Source: Aldehydirespirator sp965219165 (GTDB lineage Bacteria; Actinomycetota; Acidimicrobiia; Acidimicrobiales; Aldehydirespiratoraceae). Taken from it: a DNA stretch of 64,000 nucleotides. This document shows positions 10,341 through 17,461 of the stretch, piece by piece. Location: contig CBDCMW010000002.1 in NCBI GenBank assembly GCA_965219165.1, positions 1,426,001 to 1,490,000 on the forward strand, given 5' to 3'. Under the pieces are notes generated by a model. That model was not told where the DNA came from. It made no database searches and saw only the letters and a program-made list of their open reading frames with translations. Position 1 is the stretch's first letter, and the number at the start of each line of letters is the position of its first letter. The position numbers were made by a program, and so were the translations under genes.

Positions 10341-10559
10341 CTAGCGCACGACGAGCAGCGATTCAAGAAAGTTCTGGGTCAGGCCGCTTTGCGGCGTCTT
10401 GGTCCATCCGTTGACGGTAGGCGTCAGCAGCAGTTCTTCCTGGGTGTGCGTGCCCTTGATCGAATTGCAGTGCGCGCAAGGCAGTCGCCGGTTCCTGGTG
10501 TGGTCGATGCCGCTGGCAGGCACGGCACGTCGTGGACCTACGATGTGGCGCCATGGCTG
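10341..10559 (-). pseudogene. C-terminal remnant of an HNH endonuclease
   Basis: On the minus strand the frame reads RHIVGPRRA, then IDHTRNRRLPCAHCNSIKG and TQEELL. This matches the second half of an HNH nuclease core: the DHIVPR-type histidine, the N-R-x-L asparagine helix and a CxxC pair followed by N-x-x-K-G. The region upstream that should hold the first histidine and CxxC is absent, and the histidine segment seems to carry a small insertion. It lies between the secreted-protein gene and SDR copy 2 and is judged a relic. Confidence 0.5.
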
Positions 10560-10614
10560 ACACCCATCGACGCCAGTGATCGACGAGCATGGCTCCGGCC
10601 CGGAGCGTGACACG

Positions 10615-11325
10615 GTGACCGCGGGGCGCAGGGCTCTCGTGACCGGCGCCGGATCGGGCATCGGCGCGGCCTGTGTCGACCAGCTCCTGGCCCAGGGCTG
10701 CCGGGTGGCGGCCGTTGACCTGCACGCCGGCGAAATGGAAGCCCGCGCCGATGAACTGGAGGCCATACACGAGGTCGACGTGACCGACCCTGCCGCCGTG
10801 AGAGCCATCGACGGCATCGGCGAGATGGACATCGTGGTGCAGTCCGCCGGAGTTGTCGGGCCGAACATGCCGATGCTGGAGGTGCCCCTCGCGGAATGGG
10901 AGCGCACGTTCACCGTGAACGTCACTGGGATCTTCAACGTGATGCAGGCCACTCTGGGCGGCATGGTCGAGCGGGGCTGGGGCCGGGTCGTCAACATCGC
11001 CAGCATCGCGGGCAAGGAGGGCAACCCGAACCTCAGTGCCTACTCGGCCAGCAAGGGTGCGGTCATCGCCCTCACCAAGTCGGTGGCCAAGGAGCTGGCC
11101 ACCACCGGTGTGATGGTCAACTCGATCGCGCCGGCGGTGATCGCCACCCCCATGAACCTCGAGACCGCCCCCGAGGTGCTGGAGTACATGCTCTCGAAGA
11201 TCCCCATGGGCCGTCTGGGTCAGCCCAGCGAGGTCGCTGCGCTGGTGGGCTGGCTGTGCTCGGATGAGTGCTCGTTCAGTACTGGAGCGTGTTACGACAT
11301 CTCCGGCGGACGGGCGACCTACTGA
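10615..11325 (+). CDS. Short-chain dehydrogenase/reductase (copy 2)
   Basis: A 236-aa classical SDR closely related to the gene at 7944. It shows VTGAGSGIGA, catalytic NIASIAGKEG and YSASK. GTG at 10615 is chosen because it aligns exactly with the ATG of copy 1; an in-frame GTG 13 codons earlier lacks homology. The TGA stop overlaps the ATG of the following epimerase gene (TGATG), so both are probably translated together and may act in one sugar or short-chain hydroxy-acid pathway. The NNAG motif is changed to QSAGVVG. Confidence 0.88.
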   Translation: MTAGRRALVTGAGSGIGAACVDQLLAQGCRVAAVDLHAGEMEARADELEAIHEVDVTDPAAVRAIDGIGEMDIVVQSAGVVGPNMPMLEVPLAEWERTFTVNVTGIFNVMQATLGGMVERGWGRVVNIASIAGKEGNPNLSAYSASKGAVIALTKSVAKELATTGVMVNSIAPAVIATPMNLETAPEVLEYMLSKIPMGRLGQPSEVAALVGWLCSDECSFSTGACYDISGGRATY

Positions 11326-12260
11326 TGGCCGAGCGGTTCATCGTCACCGGTGCGGACGGTTGTCTGGGTGCGTGGACCGTGCGCCTGCTGCTCGACCAGG
11401 GCGCGGACGTGGTGGTGTTCGACCTCGGCGCCAACGATCGTCGCCACCATCTCGTGTCCGGGGGAGCGCCGCTGGAGTTCCGGCGAGTCGTCGGCGACAT
11501 CACCGACCGCGCCGCGGTGGTCGACGCCATGGCCGGCGCCGACCGGATCATCCATCTGGCTGCCCTGCAGGTGCCGTTCTGCCGTGCCGATCCCAGTGGT
11601 GGCGCCTCGGTGAACGTGGTGGGCACGGTCAACGTGTTCGAGGCGGCGCTCGAGCACCGCATCGAGCCGGTGGTGTACGCCTCGAGCATCGCGGTGTACG
11701 GCACCGCCGACGACTATGCGAGCCCGGTCCTCGCCCCCGACGATCCGCTCAAGCCCAGCACTCTGTACGGGGCCTACAAGGTGGCCAACGAGCAGACTGC
11801 GGCGGTTTACGCCGCCGACGGCGGGCTGGCCTCGGTCGGGCTGCGACCCCACACCGTGTACGGACCCGGCCGCGACCAGGGCCTCACCTCCCAGCCCACC
11901 GCGGCCATCTACAGCGCGGTGCGAGCCGAGCCCTACCAGGTGGAGTACGGCGGCGTGCTCGACTTCCAGTACGCGCCCGATGTGGCCCGGCTGTTCATCG
12001 CCGCGGCCCGCAGCCCACTGCTGGAGCCGGCGGCGCCGGTGCTGAACCTAAGGGGCCATGTCACGCCGGTGTCCGACTTCGTGGACAGGGTCCGCCGCAT
12101 CACCGGCTTCGACGACCTCGGTGCGGGCACCGAGCCGTTGCCCTTCCCCCACGCCGCGTCGCCGGCGGGGCTCGCCGAGTTGCTCGGCGACATCGAGCCC
12201 ACCCCGCTCGACGACGCCATCGCCGAGACGGCCAGCATCCTGTCCGCGAGCACGCCATAG
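11325..12260 (+). CDS. NAD-dependent epimerase/dehydratase family protein
   Basis: A 311-aa extended SDR. The N-terminal Rossmann motif is VTGADGCLGAW, a catalytic SSIAVYG precedes YGAYK (the YxxxK pair), and HTVYGPGRDQG is the usual substrate-loop motif. The family interconverts or oxidises sugar nucleotides and related sugars, but this member cannot be assigned to a substrate. It is coupled by TGATG to SDR copy 2. Copy 1 of the SDR lost its equivalent neighbour. Confidence 0.88.
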   Translation: MAERFIVTGADGCLGAWTVRLLLDQGADVVVFDLGANDRRHHLVSGGAPLEFRRVVGDITDRAAVVDAMAGADRIIHLAALQVPFCRADPSGGASVNVVGTVNVFEAALEHRIEPVVYASSIAVYGTADDYASPVLAPDDPLKPSTLYGAYKVANEQTAAVYAADGGLASVGLRPHTVYGPGRDQGLTSQPTAAIYSAVRAEPYQVEYGGVLDFQYAPDVARLFIAAARSPLLEPAAPVLNLRGHVTPVSDFVDRVRRITGFDDLGAGTEPLPFPHAASPAGLAELLGDIEPTPLDDAIAETASILSASTP

Positions 12261-12266
12261 CGGTCG

Positions 12267-12389
12267 TCAGCGGGGCGTGGACGGGGTGCCGTAGCCGTAT
12301 AGGGCGTAGGGGTTGAGGAATTGGCGACCCCAGAGGTGCCGCTTCTCGACGGCAAGCATGGCCGTGTGCGCTGCCAGACGAAGCGTATT
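12267..12389 (-). pseudogene. Possible C-terminal gene remnant of unknown family
   Basis: Between two in-frame stops the minus strand encodes 40 residues, including LAVEKRHLWGRQFLNPY and ending YGYGTPSTPR. The composition (aromatic, non-repetitive) looks like genuine protein and contains no RBS-preceded start. It sits in the gap between the epimerase and the second nucleotidyltransferase module, where other scars occur. The family is not recognised, so this is tentative. Confidence 0.3.
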
Positions 12390-12454
12390 TCAGGAATGAG
12401 CGTGCAGCTCGCGAAATGCAATACAAACGCGAGACATGCGGCTAGTGTGGCATC

Positions 12455-13198
12455 ATGGCCCCGCAGTCCCGGTCGGCTCAGCTGTCGCTGAGAATCAGTG
12501 TCGAGGACTTGGGCCGCGTCCGCCGGGCCGCCGAATCGTTGGGCAAGACGGCCGCTCAGTTCGTCCGTGAGGCGATCGGCGACAGATGCTCGGCAGTGGA
12601 GGAGGAGCAGCTCGGAGCCGCCGATGTGTCGTCATCCGCAGCCAACGACCGGTTGGCCCGAGTCGAGAGGCTGGTGCTGGCTGCGGTGACTGCCCGCGCT
12701 GGCCTGGGCAGCGTTGCCGCGGTCTCTAGGGCGGCGGGTGTGTCCTGGTCGGCGGCGCGGGGCGCGCTGGACGCGCTGGTCGAGCGCGGCGCGATCAGGC
12801 AGCGCGCCTGGACGCAGAACTGGTGCCACGGCGTCCGCGATCGCCGAGTGTGGGAGCCTGCCGTGTCGTGTCCGGGCTTCGAGCGGCTCTGGGCCAAGGC
12901 CGAGCATGTGAGCCTGCCTCCGGCGCCCCCGCCCCGCGTGCACGACGGGCCGCTGCCTCCTCAGTTCTGGTCGCTGTTCTGGAACCATCCCGACCCTGCC
13001 TCGCTGGCTCTTCCGGCCGACGCCGACTACATCGCCAATCGGTTGCTCAACGGTCCGTCGGCCCATGCGGCCCTGTGGGCGTCGGTTCATCTGCGCCCCG
13101 AGGCCCTGAGGTACTGCTTGAAGCTGCGTTCGACTCGGCCCCGAACTCGCAGCCTCATCGAGAACGCTCTCGCTCACCGCTCGACCGTTCCGGCATGA
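12455..13198 (+). CDS. Antitoxin-like regulator: ribbon-helix-helix + winged helix, partner of an AbiEii-type nucleotidyltransferase
   Basis: A 247-aa protein in ATGA overlap with the nucleotidyltransferase at 13195. Residues ~8-45 (AQLSLRISVEDLGRVRRA...TAAQFVREAI) look like a CopG/Arc-type ribbon-helix-helix DNA-binding unit. A winged-helix segment follows (~70-115, VSRAAGVSWSAARGALDAL). The C-terminal ~90 residues contain PPQFWSLFWNH and YIANRLLNG and align with the C-terminus of the 6185 gene product (PPRFWRCFW...YIAETLIGG). The conserved C-terminus is therefore the likely toxin-contacting part, while the N-terminal DNA-binding part has been exchanged. Antitoxin role is inferred. Confidence 0.65.
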   Translation: MAPQSRSAQLSLRISVEDLGRVRRAAESLGKTAAQFVREAIGDRCSAVEEEQLGAADVSSSAANDRLARVERLVLAAVTARAGLGSVAAVSRAAGVSWSAARGALDALVERGAIRQRAWTQNWCHGVRDRRVWEPAVSCPGFERLWAKAEHVSLPPAPPPRVHDGPLPPQFWSLFWNHPDPASLALPADADYIANRLLNGPSAHAALWASVHLRPEALRYCLKLRSTRPRTRSLIENALAHRSTVPA

Positions 13199-13914
13199 CC
13201 GCAGGCCCCACAGGAGCCATCGGCGGGTCCGTCGGCGGGTCCGTCGGCGGGTCCATCGACGGCTGGTCCGAGGTGCTCGATCGGGAGACGCGCGCCTGCT
13301 GGCCGAAGATCGCCGAGGTCTCGCCCCGATCCGGTGTTCTCATGGGCGGCACGGCCCTGGCAATGCACCTGAGACATCGTCGCAGCCGGGACCTCGACAT
13401 GTTCGTGCATGAGCCCTTCGACCCGAATGCGGTCCTCGAGGAGATGCGGACCGTGGCGACGGTCGCGGTCGAGTCCATCGCACCAGGGACGCTCAACTGC
13501 CGCGTCGACGGCGTCAAGGTCCAGTTCCTGCACGCGCGCGGCCAGGAACCGATCGATCCGCCTTTGCTCGTCGACGGATTGCCAGTGGGATCGGTGCGCG
13601 ACATCGCCGCAACGAAATTCAAGGTGGTTGGTGATCGGGGTGAGCTACGCGACTACTACGACCTGATGCGCATCCAGACTGACGCCGGCATCAGCCCGCA
13701 GACCGGTCTGCGCCTGTATGCCCAACGCTACGGTGTCGGGCTCGACCACCCGAGCGTCGCCCACATCGTGAAGGCGCTCGGCTCCTTCAGCGACGTTGCC
13801 GACGACCCCTGGCTGGCCGAAGCTGCCGCGGATGCCGACCTAGAGGCGGTGTCGTCCTACTGGAAGTCGCGCCAGCCTGAGCTCTCCGCCTGGCTGGCGG
13901 CCACCCTCGGGTAA
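13195..13914 (+). CDS. AbiEii-type nucleotidyltransferase (toxin candidate, second copy)
   Basis: A 239-aa homologue of the 7164 gene. The nucleotidyltransferase core is MGGTALAMHLRHRRSRDLDMF, with a third acidic-strand position reading VDGVKVQFL. SVRDIAATKFKVV and RDYYDLM match the second conserved block. The start ATG overlaps the antitoxin stop by 4 nt. The N-terminus carries a Gly-Gly-Ser-Val run encoded by a 12-bp tandem repeat. The Asp in VKVDVF of the first copy is Gln here, which may weaken metal binding if that residue is catalytic. Confidence 0.75.
   Translation: MTAGPTGAIGGSVGGSVGGSIDGWSEVLDRETRACWPKIAEVSPRSGVLMGGTALAMHLRHRRSRDLDMFVHEPFDPNAVLEEMRTVATVAVESIAPGTLNCRVDGVKVQFLHARGQEPIDPPLLVDGLPVGSVRDIAATKFKVVGDRGELRDYYDLMRIQTDAGISPQTGLRLYAQRYGVGLDHPSVAHIVKALGSFSDVADDPWLAEAAADADLEAVSSYWKSRQPELSAWLAATLG
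13222..13257 (+). repeat. 12-bp tandem repeat, three copies
   Basis: The unit GGCGGGTCCGTC occurs three times in a row, the last with one substitution, inside the 5' end of the second nucleotidyltransferase gene. Being a multiple of three it lengthens a Gly/Ser/Val linker without breaking the frame. Copy number may vary between strains by slippage. Confidence 0.85.
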
Positions 13915-14098
13915 GACCGGCCGGTTGCATCCAGCGCGCTCAGGACCGTCCTAGGGGTCGGCCGCACCCGAGGGGCGGGCGGCGCGGTCACGCACCGATC
14001 TGGTGGCAATGTTCCTCGACGCCCGCTACCACGATCGCCCAGGGGCCGCTCCATGAGCCACAGCCGCCTCAGCCGCGCATAGAAACCGGTGTGGGTGG

Positions 14099-14126
14099 CT
14101 GATGGTATCTGATCAGATACCATCAG
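14099..14126. promoter_or_regulatory. 28-bp perfect palindrome overlapping the start of an XRE gene (operator candidate)
   Basis: Positions 14099-14126 read identically on both strands, with GGTATCTGATCAGATACC at the centre. The palindrome is AT-richer than its surroundings and includes the ATG at 14102. Self-regulating XRE antitoxins commonly bind such a dyad at their own promoter, so binding by the product of the downstream gene is the likeliest function. Confidence 0.65.
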
Positions 14127-14458
14127 GCTCCGTGGACGCGGCGGCGCTGATCCGGGAGGCCAGGAGGAGGTCGGGGATGCCGTTGCGGGAGCTGGCGCGG
14201 CGCGCCTGCACTTCCCACTCTGCTATTTCGGCCTATGAGAATGGGCGCAGGTCGCCCAGCACGGAGACTCTCGACCGGATCGTGCGCGCCGCCGGATTCG
14301 CGCTCGATGTCACCTTGTGCCGCCGCATCTATGGCGACGGCGACCGCGGCGACGAGTTGGAGGCCGTCCTCTTGTTGGCGGAGGAGTTCCCCGCACGTCA
14401 CCGGCCCGAGCTCGTGGGCCCTGTGTTCGGACGGGCGCCGGGGGCCGCGGGGCAGTGA
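14102..14458 (+). CDS. XRE-family helix-turn-helix regulator (antitoxin candidate)
   Basis: A ~118-aa protein with a canonical HTH_XRE domain near its N-terminus: LIREARRRSGMPLRELARRA, then HSAISAYENGRRSPS as turn and recognition helix. The C-terminal half (VLLLAEEFPARHRPE) is a short helical extension as in antitoxins paired with nucleotidyltransferases. The ATG at 14102 lies inside the palindrome; the GTG at 14132, immediately before the HTH domain, is a credible alternative that would leave the palindrome entirely upstream. It overlaps the following gene as GTGA. Confidence 0.75.
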   Translation: MVSDQIPSGSVDAAALIREARRRSGMPLRELARRACTSHSAISAYENGRRSPSTETLDRIVRAAGFALDVTLCRRIYGDGDRGDELEAVLLLAEEFPARHRPELVGPVFGRAPGAAGQ

Positions 14459-14730
14459 CCGTCGTCGAGCGCATCGTGGCTCTTCATGCCGCGCTGGACG
14501 CGGCCGGCGTGCCCCACGCCTTCGGAGGCGCGCTGGCGCTGGCGTGGTGCACCGAGCGGGCCCGAGGAACCGTCGACATCGATGTCAACGTCTTCGTGAG
14601 CCACGACGCCGCGGGCGACGTGTTCGACGCCTTGCCCGAAGGCGTGGTGGTGACCGGTGACGCCCGCCGCGCCGTCGCCGCTGACGGGCAGGCCAGGCTG
14701 TGGCAGATCATCAAGTTGCAGGTCGTCTGA
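14455..14730 (+). pseudogene. Truncated nucleotidyltransferase, partner of the XRE gene
   Basis: The 91-aa product begins like an AbiEii/MNT-type nucleotidyltransferase: FGGALALAWCTE then GTVDIDVNVFV, giving GG and DxD metal motifs. It ends abruptly after GQARLWQ with the unrelated tail IIKLQVV. Members of this family normally continue for about another 80-100 residues from the point RLW, so the C-terminal half is missing. The GTG start overlaps the XRE stop by 4 nt, showing it was part of a two-gene module. Loss of the C-terminus suggests the toxin is inactive while the regulator persists. Confidence 0.6.
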
Positions 14731-14803
14731 TGGCACGCTTGCGAGCGGGCGGATCGGCCGATGCGCAGCCCTTCATCTTGTAGGGCGCGGGTACTCTTGG
14801 AGC

Positions 14804-15013
14804 ATGAGTCGCCGCGACCTGATCCTCAACGAGCACCGGGGAGCGATCCGCGACGCGGCGCGCCGCAACAAGGCTGTCTCGGTAGCTCTCGTCGGGTCCG
14901 TTGCCCGCGGGGACGAGGACGACGACAGCGACTATGACTTCCTGGTCGACTTCCTGCCCGACATCTCTCTGTTCGACATGGCAGGCTTGAAGGTGGACCC
15001 ACCACGACGCTGA
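14804..15013 (+). pseudogene. Truncated minimal nucleotidyltransferase (MNT/MntA-like)
   Basis: A 69-aa product with the hallmark MNT motif VALVGSVARGDEDDDSDYDFLVDF (residues ~27-50; GSxxRG then SDxDxxV) and the following LFDMAGLK. MntA proteins normally run to about 95-100 residues with a third conserved acidic strand, which is replaced here by VDPPRR and a stop. No HEPN partner gene follows. It is a relic of a HEPN-MNT type module, the fourth nucleotidyltransferase-fold gene within 9 kb. Confidence 0.6.
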
Positions 15014-15793
15014 CAGCCCTCCGAAGCGGCCTCAGACACACCATCCCGGCTCTCCGGCGGGATAGAGGCGTATCTGGTGCTTCGCGTTTGAGGGTGGAGT
15101 GAGAGCGTCAACGAGTGCTATCGAGGCCCTGCTTAGCGAACCTCAACCACTTCGCTCCCCACGATTCCGCGCAGCCTCGGTTTCTCTCGTCCGCGAGCTT
15201 GCCACCCCACCAAGACCGTCCGTATGGAGACTTGCGCGGCGACGCTGGTGCTGTTCGAGCCGAGATGCGCGGGCTGGTCGGTGTCGGCTAGCGCGGCGGG
15301 CGCGCCGAGCGCGAACAAGGAGCGGGTCAGCGAAACCGTGAGCCAAACGGTTGCCAACTTCATTAGGTGGCTCCCAACGGTGGGTTGCTCGCGGCCAGCG
15401 CCCAGCGCGGGCGGGCTGCGGCAGCCGATGCAGAAGCGATAGTGCCGTCAAGACGGATATAGGAGACATAGGAGCTGAATCGACCAGGATTGAGGTTGCC
15501 AGTCGGTGCCGACTAGCGCTTAGGAGCCACTCCCATCGGAGTGGACAGGTTGCTCCGCTAGCGCCTGTTGCGCGCCGCCGCGGTCCACTTGAATCCGAGG
15601 GCAGCGCATACGGTGCCGGTCGGTCTGCCGCGGGCGGGCTCGCCGGGCTTCAAGGTGAACGCGGACCTCTTCGAGGCGGTGCGTCCTCAGTTCTGGCCGC
15701 GCTCCGCTGAGCTGATACCGACTCAGTCCTGGCCGCGCTCGGCTGAATCGACGCGCGGTGACGCGTGGCGCGCCGGCGGGGGCGTGGCACGCT
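15014..15793. other. 780-bp gap with no convincing gene
   Basis: No open frame here shows a recognisable domain with a supporting start. On the minus strand 15133-15363 encodes a signal-peptide-like start (MKLATVWLTVSL, then ALGAPAALAD) but the remainder has no family resemblance and no good RBS. On the plus strand 15568-15750 reads plausibly (GLPRAGSPGFKVNADLFEA) without a start. Both may be debris of deleted genes next to the nucleotidyltransferase relics. Confidence 0.5.
15686..15746 (+). repeat. Pair of 25-bp direct repeats
   Basis: Two copies of a 25-bp sequence (15686-15710 and 15722-15746) containing CTGGCCGCGCTC differ at two positions and are separated by 11 bp. They lie in the gene-poor gap before the membrane protein. 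They could be a protein-binding site or the product of a local duplication. Confidence 0.7.
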
Positions 15794-16171
15794 ATGGCGG
15801 TGACTGCGGCCACCGATCCCGACACCTCGCGCCCCGACACCTCGCGCCCCGACACCTCGCGCCCCGACACCTCGCCGCAGGCTCCGGCCGAGCGCGTCTT
15901 CAGCGTGTCGGTGGTCGTGTCAGGAGTCCGGTGCTTCCTGGCCTACGTGTTGTTTCCGTGGGTGCTGCCCGCGGCGGGCATCGCCTCAGGGGTGGGCTCG
16001 GGCCTGGGTTTGGCCATAGGCGCGGTGGCCATCGTGTTCAACGGGCTCAGCATCCGGCGCTTCCAGCGGGCCGATCATCGCTACAAGTGGCCGATCACGC
16101 TGCTCAACAGCGGGATCATTGTGCTGCTGGCGATCCTCATGGTGATCGATCTGAACGACCTGTTCGGCTGA
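15794..16171 (+). CDS. Small membrane protein with repeat-encoded N-terminal tail
   Basis: A 125-aa protein. The cytoplasmic tail contains PDTSR repeated by a 15-bp tandem DNA repeat, followed by three hydrophobic segments near residues 35-60, 62-80 and 100-120 (SVVVSGVRCFLAYVLFPWVL; GLAIGAVAIVFN; LLNSGIIVLLAILMVID). The sequence RRFQRADHRYKWP between the last two is probably a cytosolic loop. It resembles uncharacterised actinobacterial membrane proteins; no function is claimed. ATG at 15794 is preferred over an upstream in-frame start because the repeats and signal anchor follow directly. Confidence 0.65.
   Translation: MAVTAATDPDTSRPDTSRPDTSRPDTSPQAPAERVFSVSVVVSGVRCFLAYVLFPWVLPAAGIASGVGSGLGLAIGAVAIVFNGLSIRRFQRADHRYKWPITLLNSGIIVLLAILMVIDLNDLFG
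15821..15875 (+). repeat. 15-bp tandem repeat, nearly four copies
   Basis: The unit GACACCTCGCGCCCC is repeated three full times plus two thirds of a fourth, perfectly, and encodes the repeated pentapeptide DTSRP at the N-terminus of the membrane protein. Perfect identity indicates recent or ongoing slippage. Confidence 0.9.
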
Positions 16172-16218
16172 AGCGACCCTCCGGGGACGGGCCGCTGCGG
16201 CGCGAGTACCGTTGCGGG

Positions 16219-17448
16219 ATGCGACTCGGCGCTGCGAGGCGCGGGAGCGGCGATCAGCGCTACGCGCGTCTCGACCGGGACGCGCCCGGCGCTCCCGAGG
16301 AGCTGACCGCCGATTGGGCGACCGAGGCGATGCGAGCCGTGGGAGCCCTCGGTGACGGCGAGCGGGTGGTGTCTACGACGACGGGACCGCTCACCGGCGA
16401 CGGCAGGCCGATGACCGGCGAGCTGGCCCGGATCGCGCTCAGCTACGACCCGCCCGGAGCCGGTCCGGAGACGGTGATCGCCAAGTTCGCCTCCCGTGAT
16501 CGGGCCATGAAGGGGATGATCGAGCAGTTCGACGGCTACGCCCGCGAGATCCGCTTCTACCGGACGCTGGCCGACCGCATGCCGGTGCGGGTTCCCCGCC
16601 ACCTCGGCAGCGGCCTGACCCCCGGCCTCTCCAGGGACAGCCCCGCCGCGGCTCGCATCATCGACTCGCTCCCGGCCCGGGTGCACATCATGCTCGCTAC
16701 CGATCCGACCAAGCTCATGCGGGCCACCAAGCGGCGCTATGCCCTGCTGCTGGAGGACTGCAGCGACGACACTGTCGTCTACAACATGGTCACGCCCCCG
16801 TCGGTGGAGTTGCTCGCCACCGCCCTCGACACCCTCGCCGAGCTCCACGCCGCCTTCTGGGGAGGAGCGCCGGGACTGGTCGGCGACCCGGCGCTCCGAT
16901 CGGCGCTGGGGCACATCTCGACGCTCACCCCCAGGCTCTTCGCCAACGAGCTCAGGCTGCGCAGCATCGACGTGGCCCGCGCCCACTGGTCGGACTGGTG
17001 GGGCACATCCGACACGGTGCTGGCCCTGGAGGCGGCCGACCGCATCGTTGACGACATCGCCGCCATCAACCGCCCCATCACGCTCGTCCATGGCGATCCT
17101 CGCTCCGACAACCTGTTGTTCCCGACAGGCGGGGGCGCGCCGATTGTCGTCGACTGGGCCATCCAGTCGGTGGCCCACCCCGGCTGGGACGTCTCGTACG
17201 TGCTGGGCAGCAGCCTCAACGACGTCGGCGCCGCCGACGACCTGATCGCCGGCTACCGCCGCTCGCTGGCCAGCCGGGGAGCTGAGATCGACGAGGACGA
17301 CCTGCGGGCCGTGATCGTTGCCGGCTGGCGGGTGCAGGCCGTGATGAACATCCTGTCGGTGAGGGTGACACCCGGCGACTACGGCGAGGCCGGAGCCTTC
17401 TACGACCTCTGGGTACCCCGCGCTCTGGCCCTGCTGAGGGCCAACTAG
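16219..17448 (+). CDS. Aminoglycoside phosphotransferase-like kinase family protein
   Basis: A 409-aa protein of the APH/choline-kinase-like superfamily. The catalytic loop LVHGDPRSDNLLF lies near residue 295 and the metal-binding IVVDWA near 314, as in APH and EcKL kinases. The N-lobe lysine is likely in VIAKFASRD. Such proteins phosphorylate small-molecule hydroxyls; in actinobacteria many sit beside acyl-CoA and lipid genes with unknown substrates. Immediately downstream (13 bp) is the methylmalonyl-CoA mutase gene, but no functional link is evident. Confidence 0.8.
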   Translation: MRLGAARRGSGDQRYARLDRDAPGAPEELTADWATEAMRAVGALGDGERVVSTTTGPLTGDGRPMTGELARIALSYDPPGAGPETVIAKFASRDRAMKGMIEQFDGYAREIRFYRTLADRMPVRVPRHLGSGLTPGLSRDSPAAARIIDSLPARVHIMLATDPTKLMRATKRRYALLLEDCSDDTVVYNMVTPPSVELLATALDTLAELHAAFWGGAPGLVGDPALRSALGHISTLTPRLFANELRLRSIDVARAHWSDWWGTSDTVLALEAADRIVDDIAAINRPITLVHGDPRSDNLLFPTGGGAPIVVDWAIQSVAHPGWDVSYVLGSSLNDVGAADDLIAGYRRSLASRGAEIDEDDLRAVIVAGWRVQAVMNILSVRVTPGDYGEAGAFYDLWVPRALALLRAN

Positions 17449-17461
17449 ACTCAACCGGACC

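Noticed and set aside
13916..14098. Further gene between the second toxin and the XRE palindrome
   Set aside because: Short frames in both directions have no start signals or recognisable motifs; the segment is treated as non-coding.
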